This document shows positions 1-10,100 of a stretch of 64,000 nt of DNA, piece after piece; the stretch's first letter is position 1, and each line of letters opens with the position of its first letter. The translations under genes and the position numbers were made by a program. The DNA lies in IMG/VR virus record IMGVR_UViG_3300009008_000017, positions 1-64,000 of that record, one strand, 5' to 3'. The notes beneath the pieces were generated by a model. That model had not been told where the DNA came from, did not search any database, and saw nothing but the letters and a program-made list of their open reading frames with translations. Source of the stretch: a virus.

Positions 1-2678
1 CTATTAATTTTTCCCATTTTGTACCAAAAGAACCCACAGATGGTATTCAACCAGTTAGTCTCGATCTAGAAGTTGATTCTACTAAGGTAAAAGCCCCCGG
101 TTACGACCTCTACCAACCAGGGGATTTTGGTAATGTTGCACAAGATCTTGAGTTTGTTTTTACGATCCTTAGATCCTCAGGGGAAGAAGGTGACAAGATC
201 GGCCCCCCAATTCCAGGGGTTTCTTTTTCAAAGCCCTATGACATGGACGAAGATCTAGATGCTTATTATATCGCTAGACATCCCGTAAAGATCACTGCTG
301 CAGCGACCTCTTATGACCAGACTTTAGTTACACTTTATAAATCGGCTACTTGCAATGCAGAGTCTGCTGCAGTATTCAGGAGGGTAATATCTCCTGACGG
401 TGAACCCAGCAGCTTTCAATTCGTAACCAATGTTGACTTTTCGGGAGAGAACGATACTTTAATTGACGAGAGCTATACAGTTTCCTTTGTCGATGGCAAC
501 CCAACATCAAATCCAGATGTACCTTTCGGAGTAATTGATAACACTTTTGCGTACCAATATCGGGTAATTCCTATCGGGCAGAGGAAGGCCCCGTCTTACG
601 TTTACAGAGATTCTTTCACGACGCCAATAACTCAAGCCAGTGTCTCTATCGGTGACAATTTTAGAATTCTTCCTGTTTTTGCTCGAGGTGTACACCCGAG
701 AAACGGAGCTGCAGACGTAATAGGTTACCAGCTCACAGATGATAATTTTTTATCACCAAGTGCCCCAATGGTGAAGTCAACTTCAGATCTAGCTATTGTC
801 TCTTACAGGGCACCTGATTCTGTTGGAGGAATAACAGTTGTTGTGTCGGGCAGAAAGAATAGCCAGACACCCGCTGCAATCGATTTTGTCAGAAGAGATT
901 TGTCGAAGAACGAACTAAGATTTACACTTATTAGCACTGTCACTAATTCAACACAAAACTCACGTCAAATGATCCCAGGCGGCCTCCGGGAAGGTGAACG
1001 ATTTACGCTAAGCTATGATGATACGAACGTAGTCGATGGGCACACTTACGAATATGCAGTTAGGACTTATACACGTTCAGGCATAACTCAGCTGTCAGAA
1101 GACAAGACTAATGCAACTTACTTTGATCCTAGGCTCCTCGGATCGGAAGACCTTAGCCTAGAAGTTACCTCATCTCCTTCGCTGGATGATAGCGGTAATG
1201 CAGTAATTGATTTCGATGTATTTGTTCCGCAAAATGTTATTTCTCTTCTCGAGTCCCTTCTGAATAATCGCATAGGTGATCGAGAATCTCCCTTTGCACA
1301 AGATATCATTAATCAAAGAAGAAACTTGTCGCCCCAGCCTGTACCTGTCATTAGGCGTCTCAATCTAGTGACAGGCGAAGAAGTCTCTTTTAAGCTAATG
1401 GGCAGTACAGCTAAAATGTTTGATCTAACTGATAGCGGCACCGCTAACACAACACAGAATAGGTTTTCTTATCGATTCACAGACGATTCGGTTTCACCTG
1501 GAGGCGAATATCAATATGAAGTCTTAGTTAATTTGCGTGACCCGCTTAGCGTGACTGATGAGATAACTTCTGTAGTTGAGAGAACTCGACAACCGTACTT
1601 GTTTCAATCTTGCAAGATACACAACCCGCTATTTGTCAAGAGGGGAATTCTTCCCCCGACAGAAAGAGGACAAAATAAAATTCTACAAAGAAATATCAAC
1701 ACAGGAAGAGATCGACTCTTGAATCTGCTAACACCGGCAGATACATGGGATCTGGGAAGAACTAGTTTACATAGCCTGGTGCCCAATTCTCCTCTCGTCA
1801 TCCCGGAGACGGGAACAGATATTAGTAGCCCGAAAGTTCAGACTACAAAAATAGGAGAAGCAACAGTAACCTGGAGCATCAAGGGAAGAAATTCTGATAT
1901 CGACCACTTTAGCGTCTTTGCAATCGATGCATATGAGGATAATGAAAGAAATATATTGACTAAAAAATCATTGGTTGCTAACATTCCTGCACAATTAGGG
2001 TACAATTTTATTGTGGCCAGCAAGATGCCCAGGCTCAAAGAGGAAGATCGACGACAATTTACTCTCCCGCTAAGCATGACAATTGATATTCTCGATCTCC
2101 AGCGCTCGGTCGACCGACACGAAGTTTCTGTGAGTAGATCTTACCAGATTGTTACTGTAAATTCAAAGGGCTCTATAAGCAACGTTAGTGAGACAGAAAA
2201 AACTGAGATCTGGAGTTCTAGACTGAAAAGATTCACCACAAATTCAGGTAGAGAACTAAAATTTGTGACGCCGCCTGCTAACGTTTTTGAAGGGAAAGAA
2301 GCTCCCGGGAACGGTATGTCAATTCAAGATCAAGCTAGAGAATTTGCTGAAGCAAGACCTCGTGAAGGCGGCAATAAAGGTATCAATAATAATATGGTCC
2401 AATTCGACAATTATGTCGCAGGACAAAATAACAACGGCATGAGGGACGGAGCTCCTTACGCCCAAGATAATCGCAATATCGATAACAGAAGACAAGATAA
2501 TAGAAATGCAAAGTTAGACCAGGATGCCCCTAGATTTGGGGCTAATTTACCCGGGATGAACCAGGCACCACCAGATCAGAATAAAAGAGGTGGTCCGCAA
2601 GTCTCACCCGGAGAGCTGGATAAGAATAGGAATGGCGGTCAAAAGGTTCAAGCAGGTAATTTCCGGTGGGGAGGCTAG
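1..2678 (+). CDS. Large virion protein with FnIII-like repeats (5' partial)
   Basis: The reading frame is open from base 3 through the left edge, so the gene begins upstream and at least 891 residues lie here; the ATG at 243 is internal. I do not recognise a named family. Several stretches look like fibronectin type III strands, for example AYQYRVIPIG, TYEYAVRTYTRSG and EYQYEVLVNL, each followed by a new beta-rich block, so it is probably a chain of beta-sandwich modules. The last ~130 residues are low complexity, rich in Asn, Gln, Arg, Asp and Gly, and probably disordered. It heads a run of structural genes and lies 9 bases before the next one. A baseplate or tail-fibre role is inferred from repeats and context only. 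Confidence 0.6.
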   Translation, partial: INFSHFVPKEPTDGIQPVSLDLEVDSTKVKAPGYDLYQPGDFGNVAQDLEFVFTILRSSGEEGDKIGPPIPGVSFSKPYDMDEDLDAYYIARHPVKITAAATSYDQTLVTLYKSATCNAESAAVFRRVISPDGEPSSFQFVTNVDFSGENDTLIDESYTVSFVDGNPTSNPDVPFGVIDNTFAYQYRVIPIGQRKAPSYVYRDSFTTPITQASVSIGDNFRILPVFARGVHPRNGAADVIGYQLTDDNFLSPSAPMVKSTSDLAIVSYRAPDSVGGITVVVSGRKNSQTPAAIDFVRRDLSKNELRFTLISTVTNSTQNSRQMIPGGLREGERFTLSYDDTNVVDGHTYEYAVRTYTRSGITQLSEDKTNATYFDPRLLGSEDLSLEVTSSPSLDDSGNAVIDFDVFVPQNVISLLESLLNNRIGDRESPFAQDIINQRRNLSPQPVPVIRRLNLVTGEEVSFKLMGSTAKMFDLTDSGTANTTQNRFSYRFTDDSVSPGGEYQYEVLVNLRDPLSVTDEITSVVERTRQPYLFQSCKIHNPLFVKRGILPPTERGQNKILQRNINTGRDRLLNLLTPADTWDLGRTSLHSLVPNSPLVIPETGTDISSPKVQTTKIGEATVTWSIKGRNSDIDHFSVFAIDAYEDNERNILTKKSLVANIPAQLGYNFIVASKMPRLKEEDRRQFTLPLSMTIDILDLQRSVDRHEVSVSRSYQIVTVNSKGSISNVSETEKTEIWSSRLKRFTTNSGRELKFVTPPANVFEGKEAPGNGMSIQDQAREFAEARPREGGNKGINNNMVQFDNYVAGQNNNGMRDGAPYAQDNRNIDNRRQDNRNAKLDQDAPRFGANLPGMNQAPPDQNKRGGPQVSPGELDKNRNGGQKVQAGNFRWGG

Positions 2679-2687
2679 GTAGCAAAA

Positions 2688-5600
2688 ATGGGTGGTAAAA
2701 ATAACGCGGGAGTTCCAAAAGGCATCGGCAAAGGCGGGCATGGAAACCCACCTGTAGTCACCAATAAGCAGACTCAAAATAACAATAAAGGCGGAAAAGG
2801 CGCCGGCAAAGGCGGAGGCAAAGGCGCAGGTAAAGGCGGCGCCGGCGGCCAGGATGGTGAAGATGCAAATAACGAAGTAGACGCCGACGCAATCGCCAAT
2901 AACATGGCCCGCTTTCAAGCCGGAATGCAAGCCCAGGCCATAACAGATAGAAGTGATATTGCAAGAGGCGCACTGGCTAACCAGACAACCCAGTCCTCGC
3001 TATCTTTTGCACCTGAATTACAGGAACCCATAGCAGTTGATAAGCAAGATGGCATAAGCTTGGTGGAGCTTGATGGAAGTGAGTTCCCTGTTCACGAACG
3101 AGGAATCTCCATTCGGAAGCCTGAATTAGTCGCTGTGTTTAATTTTGAGCCCGTATTTTCAGGAAACAGAGTCCACGGCAATCCCGGGAATGCTGAGCGC
3201 CTCTTGACTGATGCAGGAAAATTTGTCGATGCACAAGTGAACGCCAGAAAGATAAGAATAAGTGACATTGAGGTGCTTTTCAACGAGCTCTCTGAAGATC
3301 CTGAAAGTCCGTCGGGAAAAATCACGCAAAATATGATTGAAATCTTGGAGGGGAAGATCAGCGAAGTCAACCAGGACTTTGCAACGATAGACTCTGCTTC
3401 TAAGAGCGTGAGCATGTTCTTGGACGCCTTGAATTTAAAGAATCCAAGTGAATCTATAGCTAAAAAATTCCTGGAGATTAGGAAGGCCAGGTTTGAGAGA
3501 AACCCGCTTCTTCTTCCTGACAAATTTATAAGAGAGATGGATTTTCGAACTATCTTAAAGAAAAATCATGGTTTTACCGATGAGCAAATTAACGCCTTTT
3601 CGTCTACTAAGCTTTTTCTCTATTTTCTTTACGACATCAGATCTCTTCTTATGGGCCCGATTGAGAACCCAAATTATCCACTTCCCTACAGGGGAATAGG
3701 AAAGCTAGCGGATCGTCGACTCAATGACATTCCAGAGGGACGCGATGTATTCTTACCCAGGACACGCATTGGTGGCCATCCCAATTCTAAAACGCTTTTT
3801 GCAGTTCCTTTGATTGACGCTACAGACGGATATGGAAGAGGTGCATTTGGAAGCGGAATATGCTCCCTGAGTGTTGCCGGCTTGACCGACGAAGGCAACA
3901 AGACAAGCTTCCTGGGTCAAATCACTCAAAACAGAGATATTTCAAAGGTCGGCGTTCAGGCAACTACGAAAGAATTGTATAACGCTACACTTGAAGGGGT
4001 AGGGGCCGGCCTCATCGCGTCCACAATATGCACTGATCTAGCATTCTCTTCTGCGCTGGGTAATGATGAATTCGTCCAGGGCCTAAAGGCTTCATTCCCC
4101 GCCCGGTCTGTAACAACTCGCGTTGCTGATAGGATAGCGCCCGTCCTACCGTCAGTTGCGGGAACAATCCAGAACCAGGGCGGCGTTTCACTTCTAGCTT
4201 CTGACCGAACAACTTTGCTAGGAACGACGTTTTATGATGACCCGGGCGGTGAAGAAGGTACGATCGACGCATCAAAACCTGTAAAGATTTTTGATCCTAG
4301 CGAACCAGGGCCCGTTGTGAACGGAGCCCAAAAGATACGCACAAATACCCCGTATAATAAGTTCTTGAAACCTGTCATAAATGCTTCAAACCAAAACCAG
4401 GCTGACTCTGGGGATAAGACTCTCAAAGGGTTTTTAGATCAAGTTCCTGGAACGTTCAATTCCGCCGCTGCAGCAATGGATTACATGTACGCCACAGATG
4501 ATCCAATATTAAATCCGAGAGCATTATTAAAGAGAGTGCTAACAAACATTCGGAACAGAATACCGGACCTTAACATAACCGGTCCTCTTGACCCAGATAA
4601 AAGCTTAACTTTGGGTCCTGCGATCGACTTTTGCTTGTTGTCACAAGGGTTCAAGGACGCAACGATGAAAACCGAAATATCCATCCTGAACACCGGAATG
4701 GTCGGCTACAGCGGCCCCGGCAGTAGGGAATACCATGTGCATAAGACCAATGATCTTCTTACCATGTTCCTGATCTCCTTGTCAAGAACATACTCAGGAC
4801 AAGGAAAGTATTCCGGGGTTTTGCCTGTCGCAAACGAGCAGGAGACAGCGAATTTTTCTAGAATTAACATGTTGCTAGCAAAGTACATTCATCTTAATCT
4901 GTTCAACGCATTCCGCGCGCCAAAGCATGAGCTTGCTGTAGCATCTGGTGACCTTGCAATCGAAAACGGCAGACAGGTCCGAATCAACCCTAAATTAGAT
5001 TTCACTGAAAATATTAAAGCGTATCCTTCTCCGACTTTAGGCGTCACCAAGCCAGACTTTGAAGGAAAGTCCTTCTCACCGTCAAGAAACTCAGACGGCC
5101 TTAAATACACTAACTGGAAAGAGATACAGGCTAAGCTTAAGTACTATGAGGATAATGTAAACACACCTGGCGATGTGGATGACGGTGGCGTACGCCTCTA
5201 CAAGATACCGCTGGGCCAACTTGTTGTCCTTTATGGGCACCTTGCCCCCAACACCCGAGGAGCCCAGTATGGTGCCGGCAACGCCGCCCCGCCGGCTTTA
5301 CCATTTGGATCTCTCGTTGCCACCGATGCCAACAGCACCACACCAATCAGAAGATTCAAGGGGTTTGATGTTAAGTCGCGACTACAAAGAATTACAGGCG
5401 AAGCTTACGATAGATCCATATTCAAAGACATCATTGAAGACATGGATGTGCTCTTCGAGGCAGCCATTAGTAGGGGGCCTATAGTTGATGGAACTACGGG
5501 AAGAATGATATCGTCTGGCGTTGACCCGGCTTACTTAATTTCGCTTTTAATATCAATGTATGGGCACATAGTGTTTGATCTTTTGGGAATACACTTTATC

Positions 5601-7328
5601 CCCCAGGCTGCGCACTCAGGACGAGGAGATTCTCATACGGACGGCAGAAACTGGGCAATCCGCAGTACTTGGACAGGTGCAGAAGGTTCTCTTACAGAGG
5701 CCGGTGACTGCCTTGCAGTTATGTCTATTAGGAATATTGTAAAGACACGAGAGTTCATAAATGAGCTTATTGATTTCGTTGACAACAATGTTAGTCCGGA
5801 CCCAGGCAAGCCTTTCGGGATCTTTCTAAGACAGTTCGATAAGATCGTAGGACATAACCAGGCTGTTACCCTCGATAGCATCGATTTCTTCCGGGCCCTA
5901 GGAGATCAGCTACAGTCATCAGGTGAAAACTTTCTGTCGTCTTTCCTGGGATCAAATCAGCAGACTGGAAATGAAGACTCGCTTGAAAGGGTGAGAAATA
6001 TTCTACCTCTCGCAATTCAGCCTACACAGCTCGTGTCGATGAAAAGCCAGCTGAAAGCAATCGAAGCAAAATCAGGTCTTGATCGATACTTTGATGACTT
6101 TTTTGTCGGAAGATCACAAGAAAATTTCATGTATACACTTTTATCTGACACAGCACCAAACAGATTTTTACCGAGTGGCCAACAGCTAGATTTGTCCCCA
6201 GCTACTGGAGGCAACTTAGATATAGTAACAGTAGGCATTCCGCAAGGGTTCACTGAAAATATCTTGCAGACAAACTCAGTCGATGATCCCAATGGGTTCA
6301 ATGAAAGAAAAGTGGATGTGTACGTTTTTGTCAGGGATCATATTGTCGGCAGCGGCATTAACATTTATCCGGGAAAATGGACTTTTGATTTAGGACTCTT
6401 TTTCAATAAAGCCTCAGATCCTGTTGACACCAACTCGGAAACCCGTCCTGAGATGACAACCGAGCAGGGGATAGAATTCTATAACACCGTAACAGGGAGG
6501 CCGTTTCCAAGCGCCGAATTCGCCCTAAAGAACAACGTGACTCTCAGGCGAATAAAAATTGACAATCCCACTCCTGAGATTGTCAGTCGACCGGAAGATG
6601 TAGAGAAGCAGAAGATTTTTGACAATCACGTCTATGACCAGCTTGCAAAAGTCTACATAAAGATCACAACCGGGATGGAGGTCACAGAAGAAAGCTTTTT
6701 GCTAGATTCTTCACTCGAGCAAAAGGCTGCGCTAGAACCAGATCTTTCGACTCTTAGATCCCTTTTAAATACACATCTCTCGAAGCTTCTTGGTAGGGAA
6801 GTAACTTTTGACGACTATCTTGCAGGAAACAGGAAGTTTAGGGAGCTTCTTCAAAGGCTAGAGACAGGCAAAAAGACAACTCAGATTGTTGATGAAATAA
6901 GAGCCAGAGTAGAGGGGTCAACTCCTGAGCAAGATATGCTCTCTTCTGAGGACATGGTTGCTTTTTCAAGGATGATATCTCCCAAGAATCCCATAATTAC
7001 TCCCGGATTAATGAGAGAGAAAGTTGTATCCCCGAGGGTTTTTGAAAGAGTTTTCTGTCTTTTCATTGATCCCGACAAGGTAAGAGGAGTTGCGCCTAAA
7101 AATAGCGGAGCTATTGCAAATCAAGTTAGAGAAATGTACTCAGGTACGGCAGGTATAGATCCGGTCCGAGGAAACGGTGCAGCCCTTAAATACGATGAAG
7201 CTAGGCTCACTGGACCATTAAACAATATTCCAAGAGCAAGAGCTTATGAGGTTTTAGTTGTCCCGCACGGAACACCTGTTGTGGCAGAAAACGCTCCTGA
7301 GCTTCTCTCCGACTTTAGAGATTATTAA
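2688..7328 (+). CDS. Giant virion protein (1546 aa) with Gly/Lys-rich N-terminus
   Basis: At 1546 residues this is the longest gene in the window, and I do not recognise its family. Residues ~1-60 are a Gly/Lys/Asn-rich low-complexity segment built from GKGG and GKGAGKGG units, followed by an acidic linker. The rest looks globular, with mixed helix and strand and no membrane segment. It sits between two genes with FnIII-like modules, which suggests a baseplate or tail-tip component. Translation starts at ATG 2688, nine bases after the upstream stop. Its role is inferred from size and neighbours. Confidence 0.55.
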   Translation: MGGKNNAGVPKGIGKGGHGNPPVVTNKQTQNNNKGGKGAGKGGGKGAGKGGAGGQDGEDANNEVDADAIANNMARFQAGMQAQAITDRSDIARGALANQTTQSSLSFAPELQEPIAVDKQDGISLVELDGSEFPVHERGISIRKPELVAVFNFEPVFSGNRVHGNPGNAERLLTDAGKFVDAQVNARKIRISDIEVLFNELSEDPESPSGKITQNMIEILEGKISEVNQDFATIDSASKSVSMFLDALNLKNPSESIAKKFLEIRKARFERNPLLLPDKFIREMDFRTILKKNHGFTDEQINAFSSTKLFLYFLYDIRSLLMGPIENPNYPLPYRGIGKLADRRLNDIPEGRDVFLPRTRIGGHPNSKTLFAVPLIDATDGYGRGAFGSGICSLSVAGLTDEGNKTSFLGQITQNRDISKVGVQATTKELYNATLEGVGAGLIASTICTDLAFSSALGNDEFVQGLKASFPARSVTTRVADRIAPVLPSVAGTIQNQGGVSLLASDRTTLLGTTFYDDPGGEEGTIDASKPVKIFDPSEPGPVVNGAQKIRTNTPYNKFLKPVINASNQNQADSGDKTLKGFLDQVPGTFNSAAAAMDYMYATDDPILNPRALLKRVLTNIRNRIPDLNITGPLDPDKSLTLGPAIDFCLLSQGFKDATMKTEISILNTGMVGYSGPGSREYHVHKTNDLLTMFLISLSRTYSGQGKYSGVLPVANEQETANFSRINMLLAKYIHLNLFNAFRAPKHELAVASGDLAIENGRQVRINPKLDFTENIKAYPSPTLGVTKPDFEGKSFSPSRNSDGLKYTNWKEIQAKLKYYEDNVNTPGDVDDGGVRLYKIPLGQLVVLYGHLAPNTRGAQYGAGNAAPPALPFGSLVATDANSTTPIRRFKGFDVKSRLQRITGEAYDRSIFKDIIEDMDVLFEAAISRGPIVDGTTGRMISSGVDPAYLISLLISMYGHIVFDLLGIHFIPQAAHSGRGDSHTDGRNWAIRSTWTGAEGSLTEAGDCLAVMSIRNIVKTREFINELIDFVDNNVSPDPGKPFGIFLRQFDKIVGHNQAVTLDSIDFFRALGDQLQSSGENFLSSFLGSNQQTGNEDSLERVRNILPLAIQPTQLVSMKSQLKAIEAKSGLDRYFDDFFVGRSQENFMYTLLSDTAPNRFLPSGQQLDLSPATGGNLDIVTVGIPQGFTENILQTNSVDDPNGFNERKVDVYVFVRDHIVGSGINIYPGKWTFDLGLFFNKASDPVDTNSETRPEMTTEQGIEFYNTVTGRPFPSAEFALKNNVTLRRIKIDNPTPEIVSRPEDVEKQKIFDNHVYDQLAKVYIKITTGMEVTEESFLLDSSLEQKAALEPDLSTLRSLLNTHLSKLLGREVTFDDYLAGNRKFRELLQRLETGKKTTQIVDEIRARVEGSTPEQDMLSSEDMVAFSRMISPKNPIITPGLMREKVVSPRVFERVFCLFIDPDKVRGVAPKNSGAIANQVREMYSGTAGIDPVRGNGAALKYDEARLTGPLNNIPRARAYEVLVVPHGTPVVAENAPELLSDFRDY
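2787..2849 (+). repeat. Gly/Lys-coding tandem repeats
   Basis: Imperfect 9- to 12-base units of the type AAAGGCGGA and AAAGGCGCAGGT encode GKGG/GKGAG repeats near the N-terminus of the 1546-aa virion protein. The units differ at third positions, so the protein repeat appears to be the conserved element rather than the DNA. Confidence 0.75.
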
Positions 7329-7339
7329 GGAGCAGACTT

Positions 7340-9382
7340 ATGGCCAATGCAAACTTCGCAGAGATATCAGATGCTGCTCACATCTTTAAGATGGCCAGCC
7401 CTCTTGTTTTTGATAATTTAAGCACAGAGATACCCGTAGGTACCCAGCCTACCGAATTTGTTTATAATCACTATGTCTTCGATGAGTCTGTTGATGATGA
7501 TGCAAAAGCAGCAAAGTCCATTAAAGATCCAGATCCGAATGCTAAGCCAAGATTTGTAAGGCTTAGTTTTGGAATGCCTGCAGGAATTCCTGTCGACAAC
7601 AGGTACACTCTAGACGGCCTCAAAAAACACCTCCTGTACAATCCACCCATCCAGGATCCCCCGCCGTACGATCCCGATGCTATTGAGGCCGAAGTAGTTG
7701 AAGGGCGATTGCAAGTTTCTTCAAGAATGATCGCAAACGAGATAAGCCTCCAGGCTAAGCCTAATTTTGCAAAGTTAGATTTGCAAGACTTAAATGCTGA
7801 CACAAAGCTTTACAACCTTGTCAATACTTCTGCGCAAAAGAGAATTGCGCAAGAGAATCAAAGAGTACAAAATGATGTTGATGCGCTAAAAGAAAACTTT
7901 TTGTCTAGGAATTTCCAGAGCCAAACTGATCTGGTAAAGGTGCTAAAGCGACAAGTTCCAGCATCTGAAGATTTTATATCGAAAGCTATGCATAACCTCG
8001 CAGAGTTAAATGAGACTTACATAGACGAAGAGGAACAAAAGCAAATAGTGCAAGATAATTTCGAAGCTGTAAAGAGAGCTCGATTCACGCCTCAAATATC
8101 TATGAAGTTTATCTCAAGCCTCGTGTCGTCAGCAGTCACCGATCCGATAGGAACATATTCTGAAGAGCTAACGCCGCTCCAGGGCATAGCTTCGCAAGCT
8201 CAATCTCGAGCTATAAGCGAGTACATGCCACTAAGCCCGGGATCAGATAAGACTACTGCTAGCATCGCGGCCCCCAATCTAATCCAAAACCCACCCGACG
8301 CGGGCCCAAGAGCGGTCGCCAAGTGGCAACTGTATGCTTTGAAAATGTATTTCGCAGGATACATCATCCGAAAGAATGAGATCTTACCTGATAATTTTGT
8401 TGTTGAGAAAGAAGTGATAATGCTCAGCGCAGCACCACCCGGGACTTCACAGGCTAAGGAGTACATTGACTTTAAGGTTGCCTACGGTAGAAATTACACG
8501 TATACAGTTGAAGCTCTTTATGCTGCGACTTATCAAGTACCGTACGTGACAGATCAAGATGCCGGAAAAGGCGTAGACGATATAGCTACTGACTCAAATG
8601 CACTCCGTCAAGCTTTCTTTGTTTCTTCCCGGCGATCTAGGGCAGCATTCGTAGAGACGATAGAGAACATTCCACCTAAGCCACCGGAATCCATGCGAAT
8701 AATGTGGGATCAACAAAGCCAAGGGTCTTTGATAACATGGAATATGCCTGCTAATCCACAGCGAGACATAAAGCGCTTCCAGGTCTTGAGAAGATCTTCC
8801 ATCCAGGATCCGTTCGAATTGCAAATTGAGATTGATTTCGACCAGTCTGTTATCAAGTACCCGACGGTTGAAAGCGTTTCAAGAGAGCTTAAGATAAAAT
8901 CAAAGGCGCCAATCTTCCATTACATCGACAAGAATATCGACAAGGGAAAACCTTTCATTTATACACTAAGAAGCATAGATGCTCACGGGATGATATCGCA
9001 GTACTCCGAGCAAATATCAGTCAAATATAACCGGTTTACTAACAGGCTTGATGCAGCCCTCATTTCAACTCGAGGTGCATCAGCTCAATATCCTAATTTT
9101 AACCTTATTAGCAGAATGTTCAGCCCAACTATTAAAGATTCTAATCACACAAGAATGAAAATTTATTTTGATCCTGAATACTTAAGATTAACCAATGAGG
9201 CCCCGGGACAACAAGATCCGGAAGATGTGACACCAAAACTTTTTAATTTTGAGGGTGATGGAGGTCAAGAGCCTAGATCGAGATTTCAATTGCAAGTTCT
9301 AAATGTCGATTTACAGCAAAGTGAAACAATAGATATACTTATACCGTGCAGTAATTCTGCAAGACAAAAGTATAAACTGTAG
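7340..9382 (+). CDS. Virion protein with FnIII-like domain (680 aa)
   Basis: A clear Shine-Dalgarno AAGGAG precedes ATG 7340. Residues ~444-565 resemble a fibronectin type III module: PPKPPESMRIMWD, then LITWNMPANPQRDIKRFQVL, then PFIYTLRSIDAHG, which is the usual B-strand Trp, C-strand and F-strand Tyr pattern. The N-terminal half is helical and charged, with a coiled-coil-like stretch around residues 155-235. I do not recognise a named family. It lies 11 bases after the giant virion gene and 10 bases before the next structural gene, so it is probably part of the same baseplate or fibre assembly. Confidence 0.55.
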   Translation: MANANFAEISDAAHIFKMASPLVFDNLSTEIPVGTQPTEFVYNHYVFDESVDDDAKAAKSIKDPDPNAKPRFVRLSFGMPAGIPVDNRYTLDGLKKHLLYNPPIQDPPPYDPDAIEAEVVEGRLQVSSRMIANEISLQAKPNFAKLDLQDLNADTKLYNLVNTSAQKRIAQENQRVQNDVDALKENFLSRNFQSQTDLVKVLKRQVPASEDFISKAMHNLAELNETYIDEEEQKQIVQDNFEAVKRARFTPQISMKFISSLVSSAVTDPIGTYSEELTPLQGIASQAQSRAISEYMPLSPGSDKTTASIAAPNLIQNPPDAGPRAVAKWQLYALKMYFAGYIIRKNEILPDNFVVEKEVIMLSAAPPGTSQAKEYIDFKVAYGRNYTYTVEALYAATYQVPYVTDQDAGKGVDDIATDSNALRQAFFVSSRRSRAAFVETIENIPPKPPESMRIMWDQQSQGSLITWNMPANPQRDIKRFQVLRRSSIQDPFELQIEIDFDQSVIKYPTVESVSRELKIKSKAPIFHYIDKNIDKGKPFIYTLRSIDAHGMISQYSEQISVKYNRFTNRLDAALISTRGASAQYPNFNLISRMFSPTIKDSNHTRMKIYFDPEYLRLTNEAPGQQDPEDVTPKLFNFEGDGGQEPRSRFQLQVLNVDLQQSETIDILIPCSNSARQKYKL

Positions 9383-9392
9383 GAGAGACTAA

Positions 9393-10085
9393 ATGGGTTT
9401 TTTGCAGCAAGACACCAATAATATCATTTTAGATGCAGTCCTTACCAACGAGGGAAGACGACGACTCGCAGCCAACGATGGAAGCTTTCGAGTAGTTGCT
9501 TTCTCTCTCGGTGACGATGAAGTTGATTATAGTATTATTCAAAAATTTGGCAGAAATGTCGGAAGAGAAAAGATCGAGAAGAATACTCCGATTTTTGAGG
9601 CACTTACAAACGCTACTTTGGAAAGTAGAAGCAGGTTGATCACAATAGCAGACTCAAATAAAGTCTCTCTTGCAACTTATTCTCTTACAAATACGCCCCT
9701 GACCTTCAATAACGTAACAGGAACACCAGATAAGCGGCCAGATGTGCAAGCAACTCTACAAGCGCCAGATTCTTCAGACATACCCTCAGAGATACAGGAC
9801 TCTGTCCTGGTTGTCTCTGCTGATAGAAGATTTGTTCAAGTGTCCGATTTCACACCCTTCCAGACGGTTGATAATACAGATTATTATAATATTGTTGCAT
9901 CAAGTAGAGACGCAAGAACTAGCGTGTTTAGCATTCCATTCGCGCCCAAGACGCTTATTGACCAGGACTTCACTATCTACGGGAACAGCACTAACAAGAC
10001 GCAAATTAGCACGTTTGCGACAATTCAGGGAAGACAATCAGGGCTTTCCAAAACTTTCAATATAAAGCTGAACAAGACACAGTAA
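9393..10085 (+). CDS. Conserved T4-type virion structural protein (230 aa)
   Basis: The N-terminus reads MGFLQQDTNNIILDAVLTNE followed by GRRRLAANDGSFRVVAFSLGD and DEVDY. I recall this opening (an 'ILDAVLT..GR..LA..DGSF' block followed by acidic residues and a Tyr) from structural proteins of marine and other T4-like phages, but cannot give a functional name. The rest is a beta-rich, soluble 230-residue chain. ATG 9393 follows the Shine-Dalgarno AGGAGAG. The neighbours on both sides are virion proteins, so a baseplate- or fibre-associated role is likely. Confidence 0.5.
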   Translation: MGFLQQDTNNIILDAVLTNEGRRRLAANDGSFRVVAFSLGDDEVDYSIIQKFGRNVGREKIEKNTPIFEALTNATLESRSRLITIADSNKVSLATYSLTNTPLTFNNVTGTPDKRPDVQATLQAPDSSDIPSEIQDSVLVVSADRRFVQVSDFTPFQTVDNTDYYNIVASSRDARTSVFSIPFAPKTLIDQDFTIYGNSTNKTQISTFATIQGRQSGLSKTFNIKLNKTQ

Positions 10086-10100
10086 TTTTAAGAGGATCAA

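Noticed and set aside
5173-5484. Plus-strand 103-codon frame within the 1546-aa gene
   Set aside because: It overlaps a well-supported long gene, has no ribosome site and an atypical composition.
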